A stretch of DNA of 64,000 bases from Bacillota bacterium (GCA_012799255.1 JAAZLQ010000107.1:8460-72459); one strand, 5' to 3'. Positions 7,549 to 16,735 are shown, counted from the first letter of the stretch. Translations and numbers: made by a program. Notes: generated from the sequence alone by a model not told the origin.

Positions 7549-9267
7549 ATGTACTACAGCTTAGTTCTTATTGTCATTCCCCTATTAGGTGCGCTTTGGC
7601 TAAACAAAGGCACTGACCACAGGCAGCAATCTACAGTTGCCATAACGGTTAGTTCTATCGGTCTTCTGGCCAGCATCTGTAATCTCTTGCTTATTCGTGA
7701 TGGTAGCGTGCTGACTTGGGGCATAGGTTCACTCGGCATTTTCGATGCAACGCTACGGTTAGACCCGTTAGCAGCATTGTTTAGCTTGTTCTGTTCCTTT
7801 GTTTGGTTGGCTGCAGGAATTTATATGCACACCTATATGCAAAGCGAGGAGAAAACGCAAGTCTTTTATGTATATTATTTGATTACTCTAGCAGCCACTC
7901 AAGGTATATTTCTTGCAGGTAATTTCATCGTATTGTTAGTCTTCTTTGAAATTATGGCTCTGGCCTCCGGTGTCTGGGTTACGTTTTATGGAACTGAAGA
8001 GGCGAAGGAAGCTGGCTCTTTGTACCACAACCTAGGTGTTGCAGCTGGTGTCGCCCTCGTTGTAGCTATTGTTTTACTTTACTTTGCAGGTGTGGATTTA
8101 AGGGTTGGTGTGGCAGCATTAGCTCCGACTAGTCCGTTACTTGTAGGTCTGGCAGTTTTCTGCTTAATAATCGGTTTTGGGATCAAGGCTGGAATGTTTC
8201 CTTTGCATATCTGGCTGCCGAAGGCACATCCTGTGGCTCCAACTCCCAGTAGTGCCCTTTTGTCGGGAATTCTCTTGAAAACTGGCGCTTATGGTCTGAT
8301 CCGAACCGGACAGCTCATAAACTGGGGACAGACTGGTCTGGCCAGCTGGGGTGGAACGCTCCTAGTGATTCTTGGCATTATTACCATGCTGGTGGGTGTG
8401 TGTTTAGCCCTTTTGCAGGGGAATGCAAAGAGACTATTGGCCTACCATAGTGTTAGTCAAATGGGTTATATTATCTTGGGTATAGGTGCTGGTCTCTTCT
8501 TGAAAGACGCCGGTATTTTCGGGGTTGCCGGAGCGGTGTTCCACTCTTTGAACCACGCATTATTTAAGTCCTCCCTCTTTTTCGGGGTTGGGATTATCAT
8601 GTTGAGTACGGGAGAGTCTGATCTTTACAAGCTCGGCGGCCTATGGAGAAAGTTTCCTCTAACCGCAGTGATGATGTTTATTGCTGCCCTTGGAATTACT
8701 GGAACACCAGGTCTAAACGGCTATATCAGTAAGACTCTGCTCCATCACGGGATCTTAGATGCGGCAGCGACAGGCAGCAGTGTCATGATTTGGGCGGAAC
8801 GTTTATTTGTACTAGTGGGTGTCGGGACAACCGCCTCTTTCGTAAAGCTGATTGGTTTGACTTTTGTTGGCAAGCAGAAAACAGAAGTTCGTGAAAACGC
8901 AGGTGAGGGCGGATTCCTTTCTTTAGCCATGCTAATGCTTTCCATTGTCATGCTGATTATTGGTACTAGGCCTCAGTGGATCCTTAGTTTGCTCATCGGA
9001 CCCGCGGTCCAAGGTGCCGGTATGTTAGACTTAGGAATCTTGAGTCATGTGGACTTTTGGGAATGGACCGCACTTAGGGACATGGGTGTAACGTTAATTG
9101 CTGGATTTATCTTCTTCGTAGTAGGAATGAAAACTCACCTCTTTCATCTAGAACTACCTGCCTGGCTCAGTATTGAAGCGACTGCAAGGCGGGTCTACGA
9201 CGGCGCGATGACATTAGTTCGTCGTGAGACAGAGGGAGGGGGAAAACCCCATCATAATCGTCACTAA
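7549..9267 (+). CDS. Proton-antiporter-like membrane subunit (NuoL/M/N, MrpD, HyfB family)
   Basis: A 572-residue polytopic protein of the proton-translocating antiporter family found in complex I, Mrp antiporters and membrane-bound hydrogenases. The family core is clear at about residues 215-262: KAGMFPLHIWLPKAHPVAP, then TPSSALLSGILLKTG, with the key lysines. AKRLLAYHSVSQMGYI lies further on, and the C-terminal LNHALFKSSLFF carries another conserved lysine. About fourteen hydrophobic segments. No hydrogenase, Nuo or Mrp partner genes lie beside it, and a terminator follows at once, so it is transcribed alone. ATG start. Whether it pumps ions alone or joins a distant complex is open. Confidence 0.85.
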   Translation: MYYSLVLIVIPLLGALWLNKGTDHRQQSTVAITVSSIGLLASICNLLLIRDGSVLTWGIGSLGIFDATLRLDPLAALFSLFCSFVWLAAGIYMHTYMQSEEKTQVFYVYYLITLAATQGIFLAGNFIVLLVFFEIMALASGVWVTFYGTEEAKEAGSLYHNLGVAAGVALVVAIVLLYFAGVDLRVGVAALAPTSPLLVGLAVFCLIIGFGIKAGMFPLHIWLPKAHPVAPTPSSALLSGILLKTGAYGLIRTGQLINWGQTGLASWGGTLLVILGIITMLVGVCLALLQGNAKRLLAYHSVSQMGYIILGIGAGLFLKDAGIFGVAGAVFHSLNHALFKSSLFFGVGIIMLSTGESDLYKLGGLWRKFPLTAVMMFIAALGITGTPGLNGYISKTLLHHGILDAAATGSSVMIWAERLFVLVGVGTTASFVKLIGLTFVGKQKTEVRENAGEGGFLSLAMLMLSIVMLIIGTRPQWILSLLIGPAVQGAGMLDLGILSHVDFWEWTALRDMGVTLIAGFIFFVVGMKTHLFHLELPAWLSIEATARRVYDGAMTLVRRETEGGGKPHHNRH

Positions 9268-9286
9268 ATAAGTGTTAAACCTCGAG

Positions 9287-9310
9287 ACCGGGCTATATGC
9301 CCGGTTTTTG
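9287..9310 (+). terminator. Intrinsic terminator after antiporter gene
   Basis: Stem ACCGGGC (9287-9293), loop TATAT, stem GCCCGGT (9299-9305), then a T run. It closes the single-gene antiporter unit. Confidence 0.85.
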
Positions 9311-9384
9311 TTTCCCCTCACGGACACGACTTGCATCAACATAGCCGAATCCGTGTAAATGAGTGATTCCATGGGGCAGGATCG

Positions 9385-9413
9385 TTGAATCCATTTACAG
9401 TGTGGGGTATACT
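9385..9413 (+). promoter_or_regulatory. Promoter of the envelope ABC operon
   Basis: TTGAAT (9385-9390), 17-base spacer, TATACT (9408-9413), 33 bases before the ATPase start and downstream of the antiporter terminator. Likely drives the five genes to 15088. Confidence 0.65.
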
Positions 9414-9445
9414 TATACTATTAGCTAGGAAAAGGAGAGGATCAC

Positions 9446-10159
9446 ATGGCCATCGTTGAGCTGGAAAATGTGAGAAAGGTTTACACCCTGGGTAAAGCAG
9501 AAGTTCACGCCTTGAGGGGTGTAACGTTTTCTATAGAAAAAGGAGACTTCGCTTCCATTATTGGACCATCAGGTTCTGGAAAGTCTACGATCCTCAATCT
9601 AATTGGTTGTATTGATCAACCTACGGCAGGGAGAGTGAGCATTAACGGAACCTGCACTGAAGGACTAAAAGATAAGCAACTCACCACGCTAAGACATGAA
9701 ACGGTGGGCTTTATATTCCAATCCTTTAATCTTATTCCTGTACTAAATGTCTACGAGAACATCGAGTTTCCCCTCCTGGTAGGCAAGAACAGGGGAAATA
9801 AGAAAGAAACCAAGGAATGGATTGAATTTTTGATCGAAGCAGTGGGTTTAGCCAATCATATGCATCATAAGTCGAATGAACTGTCTGGAGGTCAACGGCA
9901 AAGGGTAGCAATTGCTCGCGCCCTAGTCACCAAACCTGAGATAATCTTGGCTGATGAACCAACAGCTAACTTGGACTCTAAGACAGGTCAAAGCATTATT
10001 GAGTTAATGAAGAAAATGAACGCAGATCTCAATACGACTTTTATTTTTTCCACGCATGACGCGACCATTATGGACATTGCGGATCATGTGATTCGCCTCC
10101 TCGATGGCTTGGTTGTGGAAAACTCGAAAGCTACCGCTAAAGTGGGGAGTTTATCATGA
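9446..10159 (+). CDS. ABC transporter ATP-binding protein, MacB/LolD type
   Basis: Nucleotide-binding subunit of an envelope ABC transporter. 237 residues with Walker A GPSGSGKST, the Q-loop FQSFNLIPVL, signature LSGGQRQR, Walker B IILADEPTANLDS and the switch His in FSTHD. These match the LolD/MacB ATPase group, which drives extraction of lipoproteins or substrates by periplasmic force rather than classical transport. ATG start with AAGGAGAGG. It overlaps the next permease gene by ATGA, so translation is coupled. Confidence 0.95.
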   Translation: MAIVELENVRKVYTLGKAEVHALRGVTFSIEKGDFASIIGPSGSGKSTILNLIGCIDQPTAGRVSINGTCTEGLKDKQLTTLRHETVGFIFQSFNLIPVLNVYENIEFPLLVGKNRGNKKETKEWIEFLIEAVGLANHMHHKSNELSGGQRQRVAIARALVTKPEIILADEPTANLDSKTGQSIIELMKKMNADLNTTFIFSTHDATIMDIADHVIRLLDGLVVENSKATAKVGSLS

Positions 10160-11637
10160 AGATTCTCTGGACTATAGCTTGGCGGAATGTAAGGCAACAT
10201 AAAGTAAAAACCACTATTATTGGACTAATCATGATCATCGGGATCATGGTTTTGGTGGTGGGTAACTCCTTTATGGATACTGCCGCTTCAGGAATTGAAC
10301 GCTACTATATCAAAAATTATACCGGACATCTCATGATTACCGGACAGAGCCGTGGACATCTTACCTTATTCGGCTTTCAGGATATGACAGCTATGGAACA
10401 GGCCGTGCCCAGAATTCCTGACTATAATGAGATTGTTGAGTTTGCGAACTCGCTTTCCTATGTGGAGGCCATCAACCCTCAGATCTCTGCAGGGGCGATG
10501 ATTTCCAGGGGGGGAGATACAATCGGCGTATCCCAATTGTTTGGCATTATTCCCGAGCAATATCAAGCCATGTTTCCTGATAATGTGGAACTGCTAGAAG
10601 GGGAGTTTTGGAAGCCAGGTGAGCAAGGGGTTCTCCTAAACAGGGCAGTTGCTGATCTTTTAGAAGAGCAAGTTGGTTTTAAGTTTAGACCAGGCGATAA
10701 GCTTCTATTTACTTCTGCAAGTACCAATACTGGTATGAGAATCCGTGAAGTGGAAATTACCGGGATTTTCCGCTTTAAGCAATCCAATGTGCAGTTAGAT
10801 TTGGTTTCGTTGATGGATATCTCCAATGTCAGGGCTTTGGCAGGTATGGTCGTTGGTCATACTGATTATACTGAGCTAACAGATGGAGAACAGTCTTTCT
10901 TGGGAGTTATTGATGAGACCAGTATCTTTGACTCTTTCGACTCGCTTTTCGCTGACATTTCTGTCGAAGCAGAAACGGCAAATGATGATTATTGGTTTTC
11001 TATCCTAGGTGAAACAGAAACACGGGATAAATCCAATCTGGAGGACACTGGTGCATGGCAATATATATTGGTTCGCCTACAGGATGAAAAGTACCTGAAA
11101 CAGGCCCAAGTGGACTTTTCTCGTTTTTTCGCGGATCAGAACATTGCGGCCCAGACCAGGGATTGGCGACAAGGGGCAGGGGCTTTAGCTGAGTTGTCCT
11201 ATGGTATCAAAAGTGTGTTTAATGGTGTAGTCTTAATTATTGCTGTTGTTGCTGTGATTATCATTATGAACACTTTGGTGATCTCGGTGATAGAACGAAT
11301 GGGCGAAATCGGAACAATGCGGGCTATTGGTGCCCAAAAGGGTTTTGTTCGCCGGATGATTGTGGTTGAGACTCTGATGCTCTCAGGCATCTCAGGAACG
11401 ATTGGAGTTGCACTGGGTGCAACAATCCTTGCTGTACTGAATAAGGTGGGTCTTAAGGCTAGCAACGTTTTCTTTGAGATCATCTATGGTGGTCCGGAGC
11501 TTCGCCCTGAGTTATCCCTATCTGCGGTTATCCTCTCTTTTGTCGTTATTGTTGTGGTTGGGGTAGTGGCAAGTGCCTATCCTACCGCCCTGGTAATGAA
11601 GACTTCGCCTCTCAAGGCCATGGAAAGTTCGAGGTGA
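10156..11637 (+). CDS. ABC transporter permease, FtsX/MacB-LolE fold
   Basis: 493 residues with one N-terminal membrane helix (about 22-42), a large extracytoplasmic domain of roughly 300 residues, and three C-terminal helices bearing the family motif VIERMGEIGTMRAIGA. This is the FtsX-like layout of MacB, LolC and LolE. The large outer domain should contact the LolA-like protein encoded downstream. It starts on the ATGA overlap with the ATPase and is followed four bases later by a second permease, so the transporter is probably a heterodimer of permeases. Confidence 0.93.
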   Translation: MKILWTIAWRNVRQHKVKTTIIGLIMIIGIMVLVVGNSFMDTAASGIERYYIKNYTGHLMITGQSRGHLTLFGFQDMTAMEQAVPRIPDYNEIVEFANSLSYVEAINPQISAGAMISRGGDTIGVSQLFGIIPEQYQAMFPDNVELLEGEFWKPGEQGVLLNRAVADLLEEQVGFKFRPGDKLLFTSASTNTGMRIREVEITGIFRFKQSNVQLDLVSLMDISNVRALAGMVVGHTDYTELTDGEQSFLGVIDETSIFDSFDSLFADISVEAETANDDYWFSILGETETRDKSNLEDTGAWQYILVRLQDEKYLKQAQVDFSRFFADQNIAAQTRDWRQGAGALAELSYGIKSVFNGVVLIIAVVAVIIIMNTLVISVIERMGEIGTMRAIGAQKGFVRRMIVVETLMLSGISGTIGVALGATILAVLNKVGLKASNVFFEIIYGGPELRPELSLSAVILSFVVIVVVGVVASAYPTALVMKTSPLKAMESSR

Positions 11638-11641
11638 TTGG

Positions 11642-12985
11642 ATGTTCCTTACACTGAAGGTTGCGTTTCGCAACATATCTCGGCAGAAAAAGCGTAGCTT
11701 CCTATTGGCGGGGGCTATAGCCTTTGGAATGCTGGTCATTACTATCATTAACGCCTTAACTGGAGGTTTGGTAGCGAACCTCCGAGAAAACTTTTCCCAT
11801 GCCCTCGGTGGTCATGTGTTTATTTCCGGGCGTGAATTTACTGAACGGGGACAGATGATTTCCAAGATTAGACCTGACGAACGTTTAGATCTCCTCCTGG
11901 AAGAAAATGCTTCCCAGATCGAAGCGTTTACCAAGCGCAGCCAAGCCTTTCCGTCTTTAATATTTGGCTCTAAGCAGACCATGCAATTGATGTATGGCGT
12001 AGACTTCGGGGAAGAAGATAGACTGCTAAATAGTCTAGTTGTTACCCAGGGATCGCTGAAGGATATCACTACACAAGAAGACGTAATTATCTTACCGCAA
12101 CCACTGGCAGAGCGTTTAGGCGTGGAAGTAGGCGAAACAATCCTTGTTAAATTGGAGACCCTCACAGGGCAGCAAAATGTCGGCGAGGTTAAGGTGGTAG
12201 CATTCATTGAAGACCAGGAACAATTCGGTCTTTCCGCAGCCTATACTACTCGAGCTTACTTAAACACCCTTCTCGGGATGGACCCCCATGAGTACCAACT
12301 GTTGAACATGTTTATCACTGATTTGACTTTTGTGGATGAGTTTGCACGAACCTTCCGGACCGGGCTTAGAAGTCCAGAAGAGGAGCAAGAAGAAGCAGAG
12401 AAGAAGGCTGATGATCCTGAGCTGACCGTGTCAGTTGCTGGGGTACCAATCACTCAAATGCCTACACGTGAAGAGATCACACCGTGGGAAGGTACCCGTT
12501 ATCAAGTGATGAACATTAACCAGATCATGGAGCCAGTGGAACTAATGGTCGGCGTGCTAAACCGGGTAGGTCTGGTCATATTCTTGATTCTGCTCCTAGT
12601 AACCATGGTGGGAATCACCAATACATTTAGAATGATCATGATCGAGCGGACCAGAGAAATTGGAACGATGCGTGCTTTTGGCATGCAGAAAAAGCAAGTA
12701 AAACGAATTTTTCTCTGGGAAGCAGTACTATTAGGCTTGCTGGGATGTATTGCAGGTTTAGTTGTTTCAGGTCTGCTCATTGCGGTAGTTGGCAACTGGA
12801 CCTTGAATACAGATCCATCGCTCCAGTTCTTTTTGAATAACAGTCGCATCACCTTCCGCCTTTCTGTAGGCAACATGGTTCTCAACACCGTTTTGGTTGT
12901 CTTGACCAGTCTCCTTGCGGCGTACTGGCCTGCTAAAACCGCTTCGAACCTGTCACCCATAAAGGCGCTAAGTTCGCACACATAG
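11642..12985 (+). CDS. ABC transporter permease, FtsX/MacB-LolC fold
   Basis: Second permease of the pair, 447 residues, with the same plan: N-terminal helix (about 19-40), extracytoplasmic domain, and three C-terminal helices with MIERTREIGTMRAFGM. An acidic Glu/Lys-rich stretch near residues 240-260 is specific to this copy. ATG start; the previous gene stops four bases upstream. With its partner and the ATPase it resembles the LolCDE arrangement, though lipoprotein release activity is only inferred. Confidence 0.93.
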   Translation: MFLTLKVAFRNISRQKKRSFLLAGAIAFGMLVITIINALTGGLVANLRENFSHALGGHVFISGREFTERGQMISKIRPDERLDLLLEENASQIEAFTKRSQAFPSLIFGSKQTMQLMYGVDFGEEDRLLNSLVVTQGSLKDITTQEDVIILPQPLAERLGVEVGETILVKLETLTGQQNVGEVKVVAFIEDQEQFGLSAAYTTRAYLNTLLGMDPHEYQLLNMFITDLTFVDEFARTFRTGLRSPEEEQEEAEKKADDPELTVSVAGVPITQMPTREEITPWEGTRYQVMNINQIMEPVELMVGVLNRVGLVIFLILLLVTMVGITNTFRMIMIERTREIGTMRAFGMQKKQVKRIFLWEAVLLGLLGCIAGLVVSGLLIAVVGNWTLNTDPSLQFFLNNSRITFRLSVGNMVLNTVLVVLTSLLAAYWPAKTASNLSPIKALSSHT

Positions 12986-12996
12986 GGGGTTTATGA

Positions 12997-13758
12997 ATGA
13001 AAAAAACGAGATTGATTATGGCAACTGCTTTAGTTCTGCTAGTTTTCGCAATTGCGGCCCAGGCGGAGGATTTCAGCCACATTGAAGCAATTCTAAACAA
13101 ACTAGATGAACAGTCAAGGTTTGATGACACCGACTTCTCTGCTGTTCTAACCATGATTGTGGAAGATCCAGATAAGGGTATTGAGAAGATAGTGGTTCGT
13201 CAGTTTAGACGTGATGATGGAGAACGTTTTCTACTCCTTATTCAAGAACCTGTAACCGAACGTGGACAGGGTTATCTTTTGGAAGGAGACAACCTATGGT
13301 TTTATGACCCTTCGAGTCGCCAATTTGCCCATACTTCGCTCAAGGAGAGCTTTCAGGATTCTGATGCCCGTAATGCAGATTTCGGGCAAAACACTTACTC
13401 CTCGTCCTATGAGGTAGAAGGCTATGTGGAAGGGATGTTAGGCAACTTTGATGTGTACATCATTGACCTTAAAGCAGTAGATGATACTGTACCTTTCCCC
13501 TTTGCTAGAATTTGGGTAACTAAGGACTCTCACTTGGTTCTAAAAACTGAAGAATACAGTCTAACCCGGAGGCTGATGCGCTCTGGTTTGTTCCCGAAAT
13601 ATTCAAAGGTTGGGGATGTGCTAATTCCAGTGCAGATGATTTTCATTGATGAGCTGGTAGAGGGCAAGAAGACCCAGATTTCACTCAGCGAAATCTCGGT
13701 AACCAAGATTCCCGACCATGTCTTCACTAAAGCGTATATTGAACGTGTCAATCGCTAG
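12997..13758 (+). CDS. LolA-like outer membrane lipoprotein-sorting protein
   Basis: 253 residues with a clear signal peptide (hydrophobic core about 6-19, cleavage likely after AAQA). The mature part, with the GYLLEGDNLWFYDP block and C-terminal PVQMIFIDE...KTQISLSEI strands, fits the outer-membrane-lipoprotein-sorting family related to LolA. Such proteins form a half-barrel that shields lipid tails in the periplasm. It lies directly after two FtsX-type permeases and before a beta-barrel gene, which supports an envelope-trafficking role. ATG start with GGGGG seven bases upstream. Its cargo is unknown. Confidence 0.87.
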   Translation: MKKTRLIMATALVLLVFAIAAQAEDFSHIEAILNKLDEQSRFDDTDFSAVLTMIVEDPDKGIEKIVVRQFRRDDGERFLLLIQEPVTERGQGYLLEGDNLWFYDPSSRQFAHTSLKESFQDSDARNADFGQNTYSSSYEVEGYVEGMLGNFDVYIIDLKAVDDTVPFPFARIWVTKDSHLVLKTEEYSLTRRLMRSGLFPKYSKVGDVLIPVQMIFIDELVEGKKTQISLSEISVTKIPDHVFTKAYIERVNR

Positions 13759-13768
13759 GAGGGGAAAA

Positions 13769-15088
13769 ATGCGGAAAACTAGTATTCTTATAGCTATATT
13801 ACTAGTTGTGTGCACAAGCGGTACAGTTTTAGCCATGGATTTTGATTTTGACGACCTGTTTGGCGGAGATTTGCTTGTTGAAATTGAGGAGGATACCAGT
13901 GCGGCCAGACCCGAAGAGGCTCTCTTAGTGCAAGATGGTTGGGATGTAGGGGGGCGGTACAACTTTTCAGTTGAGGCAGGAAGAACCATGCGGGACGGAA
14001 TAGATCCGGTTGATACGTTTGCGACCACCCTTGGTGGCCAGATCTATCTAGACGCTAGACCGGATCCCAACTTTAGGGTTTTGGGCAAGGTGGGTTTGGA
14101 CTATACAGTTAGTAAGGTAAAAGGTTCGACGGAAGGTACACAGGAACCTCTGAAGCTAAGCCTTCAGGAGCTCTTTACCGATTTCAACTACGATAATAAG
14201 GTGTTTTTCCGAGCGGGCAAACAGAATGTGAAGTGGGGAGTTGGCTACTTCTTTAGCCCAGCCGATGTGATTAATATTGGAAGAATTGATCCCCAAGATC
14301 CCGAGGCGGAGCGGGAAGGGCCTGTTGCCCTGAAGGTGCATTATCCCAGGGGAAGCACTAACTATTACCTATACACGCTCTTTGATGGGGTGGAAGAGCC
14401 TAGCCAAGTGGCATTAGCTCCGAAGCTGGAGTTTGTGGTGGGAGGAACAGAAATCGGTTTAGGTGGCTTTTATCAGAAGGATAAGGCACCACGGGCTATG
14501 CTAACCCTTTCTTCTTCTCTAGGCAGTTTTGCAGTCTTTGGGGAAGCGGTGTTGAGTAAAGGCTCTGATAAAGGCTTCGTGGCTGAATGGCCAGGAGATT
14601 ATCCCATTTATAAACAGGATGAGCTTTTTCTCCATGCTACAGCTGGAGGAAGATACAGTTACAATGATCCTGATGACTTGTTTGACCTGATGGTAGCTGC
14701 TCAGTACTACTACAATGGCGAAGGATATGCAAATCAGGACCATATTCAGAACTTACGTAGGCACTACGCCTTGCTGCTTTTTCTCGAAGATCCCCAGGCT
14801 GACGACTTTGTCCTGACGGATCTAACGTCTAGTGGCAAACACTATTTTGCCACCATGGTCAACTGGAATGGCATATTAGGCTCCAAGTTCTCAGCATCCG
14901 CTTTGTTAAATGCCAATCTCTCAGATAAATCGGGCATCTTTACAGCAAGCCTAAAACTGCCCTCGATCAGTAAGATTTCACCTAGTGTTGGTACCCGAGT
15001 GTTCTTTGGTGACGATTTGACTGAGTATGGTGCCCTACGAAGCACGACCGTCTTCGCAGCCATTACTCTCGGTAGCGGATCTTTCTAG
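13769..15088 (+). CDS. Putative outer membrane beta-barrel protein
   Basis: 439 residues from an ATG placed nine bases after TAGGAGGGG. A longer frame starting at 13718 would overlap the previous gene and add a non-signal leader. The protein has a signal peptide (cleavage likely after VLA), then a short acidic Asp/Phe-rich stretch. The rest is alternating aromatic and small residues typical of amphipathic beta strands. It ends in Phe (GSGSF), the usual outer-membrane barrel signature. It is the last gene of the ABC/LolA-like operon. Function could be a porin or an export outlet; I cannot decide between them. Confidence 0.75.
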   Translation: MRKTSILIAILLVVCTSGTVLAMDFDFDDLFGGDLLVEIEEDTSAARPEEALLVQDGWDVGGRYNFSVEAGRTMRDGIDPVDTFATTLGGQIYLDARPDPNFRVLGKVGLDYTVSKVKGSTEGTQEPLKLSLQELFTDFNYDNKVFFRAGKQNVKWGVGYFFSPADVINIGRIDPQDPEAEREGPVALKVHYPRGSTNYYLYTLFDGVEEPSQVALAPKLEFVVGGTEIGLGGFYQKDKAPRAMLTLSSSLGSFAVFGEAVLSKGSDKGFVAEWPGDYPIYKQDELFLHATAGGRYSYNDPDDLFDLMVAAQYYYNGEGYANQDHIQNLRRHYALLLFLEDPQADDFVLTDLTSSGKHYFATMVNWNGILGSKFSASALLNANLSDKSGIFTASLKLPSISKISPSVGTRVFFGDDLTEYGALRSTTVFAAITLGSGSF

Positions 15089-15101
15089 ACTTGTTAGACA
15101 A

Positions 15102-15143
15102 AGCAAAAAATCGCCCTTCTCGCTATGATTTGGGCGATTTTTT
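15102..15143. terminator. Bidirectional terminator
   Basis: AAAAAATCGCCC and GGGCGATTTTTT are inverted repeats around a 13-base loop, with T runs on both strands. It separates the envelope operon from the convergent cheX gene. Confidence 0.85.
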
Positions 15144-15144
15144 A

Positions 15145-15606
15145 TTACTTTCCATGGAGCGAGATACTAATCTCTAAGGTTCCAATATCAGTTACAAGGG
15201 GCAATACGATCGCCATCTCAGTAGACATGCTGAGCGAACTATCATTTCCCACAAAGACTTGCGGGGGTGAAATATCGCAACTTAGATTGTTCTTGGCGAG
15301 ATAAGTTACCGCATTACCGCTGATAATATTGGCCACTTCACCCAAGGCTGAGGAGACAAAAGCATCAAGTTTGGTCATTTGCATACCTGCCATTATGTTC
15401 ACCATGTCCAAAGCCATGGTCTTCGGAAAACTATATAATAACGAACCCCTCAAATCCCCTGTGACGCCAATTATAACATTGGCTTCGGCTACGGGCACCA
15501 ATTCTTCCACAGCCCTGAGCTCTCCCCGCTTTGGTTCAAGGTTCAACATGACGCGGAAAACATCAATCGTAGCCTGGTAGAATGGGTTTATGTACTCGAC
15601 TTTCAT
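15145..15606 (-). CDS. cheX: CheX-like chemotaxis phosphatase
   Basis: 153 residues from an ATG preceded by AAGGAGGTCAG. The protein has the CheX/CheC/FliY active-site pattern E-x-x-N in LGEVANIISGNAV, and the family-typical ends GLGDLRGSLLYSF-like and IGTLEISISL. CheX dephosphorylates CheY-P and so resets chemotactic or other response-regulator signalling. Its start overlaps the hemerythrin stop by ATGA, so the two are translationally coupled. No cheA or cheY is near. The longer upstream frame is the end of the hemerythrin gene read in another frame. Confidence 0.85.
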   Translation of the reverse strand: MKVEYINPFYQATIDVFRVMLNLEPKRGELRAVEELVPVAEANVIIGVTGDLRGSLLYSFPKTMALDMVNIMAGMQMTKLDAFVSSALGEVANIISGNAVTYLAKNNLSCDISPPQVFVGNDSSLSMSTEMAIVLPLVTDIGTLEISISLHGK

Positions 15607-16025
15607 TTCTGACCTCCTTGTGACCGGATAAACTCCCCGATTTTTTGATCTTCTCTTCCAACATGCATAATCAGCCAAGTCATTACCTTGGCCCCGAACT
15701 CTTGCACCGTTTCTTCGTCAAAGCCCTCTTGAGCCACCTTATCCGCAAAACGTTGGATCTCCTCTTTGAAAGCCTGATGGATGGCGGCATGTTTCTCTAA
15801 CCCTGGATAACCAATTTCTCTTTGCAGGTTCTCTTCGTCGGCAAAGTGGATGATTACGTAGTGCTGCATAAACTCCAACGTAGATTGAACTTCCTGCACT
15901 CGTTCCTCCCAAGAGCCTTCACCTTGAACCACCCGGATGAAGTTTGAGACTCTGCTAAACAACTCCTGATGCTGGTAGTCAATCAATTCTGAACCAACTC
16001 GGTAATGTTCTTTCCACATATGCAT
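15603..16025 (-). CDS. Bacteriohemerythrin
   Basis: 140-residue diiron protein that binds O2 or senses redox state. All expected ligands are visible: His in DYQHQEL, HYVIIHFADEE (His and Glu), KHAAIH, and HVGRED (H-x4-D). ATG start with AAAGGAG six bases upstream. It is coupled to cheX, which suggests that oxygen or iron state is tied to chemotaxis or response-regulator signalling in this anaerobe; that is inference from gene order. Confidence 0.93.
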   Translation of the reverse strand: MHMWKEHYRVGSELIDYQHQELFSRVSNFIRVVQGEGSWEERVQEVQSTLEFMQHYVIIHFADEENLQREIGYPGLEKHAAIHQAFKEEIQRFADKVAQEGFDEETVQEFGAKVMTWLIMHVGREDQKIGEFIRSQGGQK

Positions 16026-16088
16026 CGTTCACTCCTTTCGAAAGGGAAATTCTTCGTAAGGCAATCATTTCCTGCCTGTGAAGTGTGG

Positions 16089-16094
16089 TATAAT
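16089..16094 (+). promoter_or_regulatory. Extended -10 promoter element of the cyclophilin operon
   Basis: TGGTATAAT gives a perfect -10 (TATAAT at 16089-16094) with an upstream TG extension. No good -35 is seen at the right distance. It lies 33 bases before the cyclophilin start. Confidence 0.55.
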
Positions 16095-16126
16095 AAAACC
16101 ATTAGATATAATTGGAGGTTGATGCA

Positions 16127-16735
16127 GTGAACTTAACCCAAATTGCAGGTATCTTAGTAGGATTAGCGGCACTCAGCTTACTCTTCACAGGAAGTGCCCA
16201 GGCCGCGGAAGAAGACCCACCTAATCCACTGGTGACAATGGATCTAGGTGATCTGGGTATCATCGAGATAGAGCTCTATCCAGATCTAGCTCCTAATACC
16301 GTGCGCAATTTCATCTCCCTGGTACAAAAGGGATTTTATGATGGGGTGATCTTCCATCGAGTGATTCCTGGGTTTATGATCCAAGGTGGAGATCCTACAG
16401 GCACAGGTACCGGAGGTCCTGGCTACAGCATCAAGGGTGAGTTTAGCCAAAATGGATTTCCTAACACCCTTAAACATGAGCGTGGGGTTATTTCTATGGC
16501 TCGTACCATGGTTCCTGACTCAGCAGGTTCTCAGTTTTTTATTATGGTGAACAACGCCCCCCATTTAGATGGCGCTTATGCAGCCTTTGGTCGGGTAGTG
16601 AGTGGTATGGAAGTGGCCGACAAGATTGTCTCAGTTAAGCGCGATAGAATGGATAAACCCCTTGTAGAACAGCGAATCAAGAAAGTCACAGTGGAGACGT
16701 TTGGAGTAGAGTATCCTGAGCCAGATAAGATTTAG
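16127..16735 (+). CDS. Exported cyclophilin-type peptidyl-prolyl isomerase
   Basis: Speeds proline cis-trans isomerisation during folding. GTG start eight bases after GGAGG. It has a signal peptide ending SAQA and no lipobox cysteine, so it should be a soluble extracytoplasmic protein. The mature cyclophilin domain is complete: FHRVIPGFMIQGGDP, GSQFFIMV and LDGAYAAFGRV contain the catalytic Arg and substrate-binding Phe/Gln positions. Free export fits a periplasm rather than a monoderm cell surface. Followed after 12 bases by the DUF2721 gene. Confidence 0.94.
   Translation: MNLTQIAGILVGLAALSLLFTGSAQAAEEDPPNPLVTMDLGDLGIIEIELYPDLAPNTVRNFISLVQKGFYDGVIFHRVIPGFMIQGGDPTGTGTGGPGYSIKGEFSQNGFPNTLKHERGVISMARTMVPDSAGSQFFIMVNNAPHLDGAYAAFGRVVSGMEVADKIVSVKRDRMDKPLVEQRIKKVTVETFGVEYPEPDKI

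Noticed and set aside
7549..9267. Complex I or Mrp operon fragment
   Set aside because: No other subunit gene lies on either side, and a terminator follows immediately.
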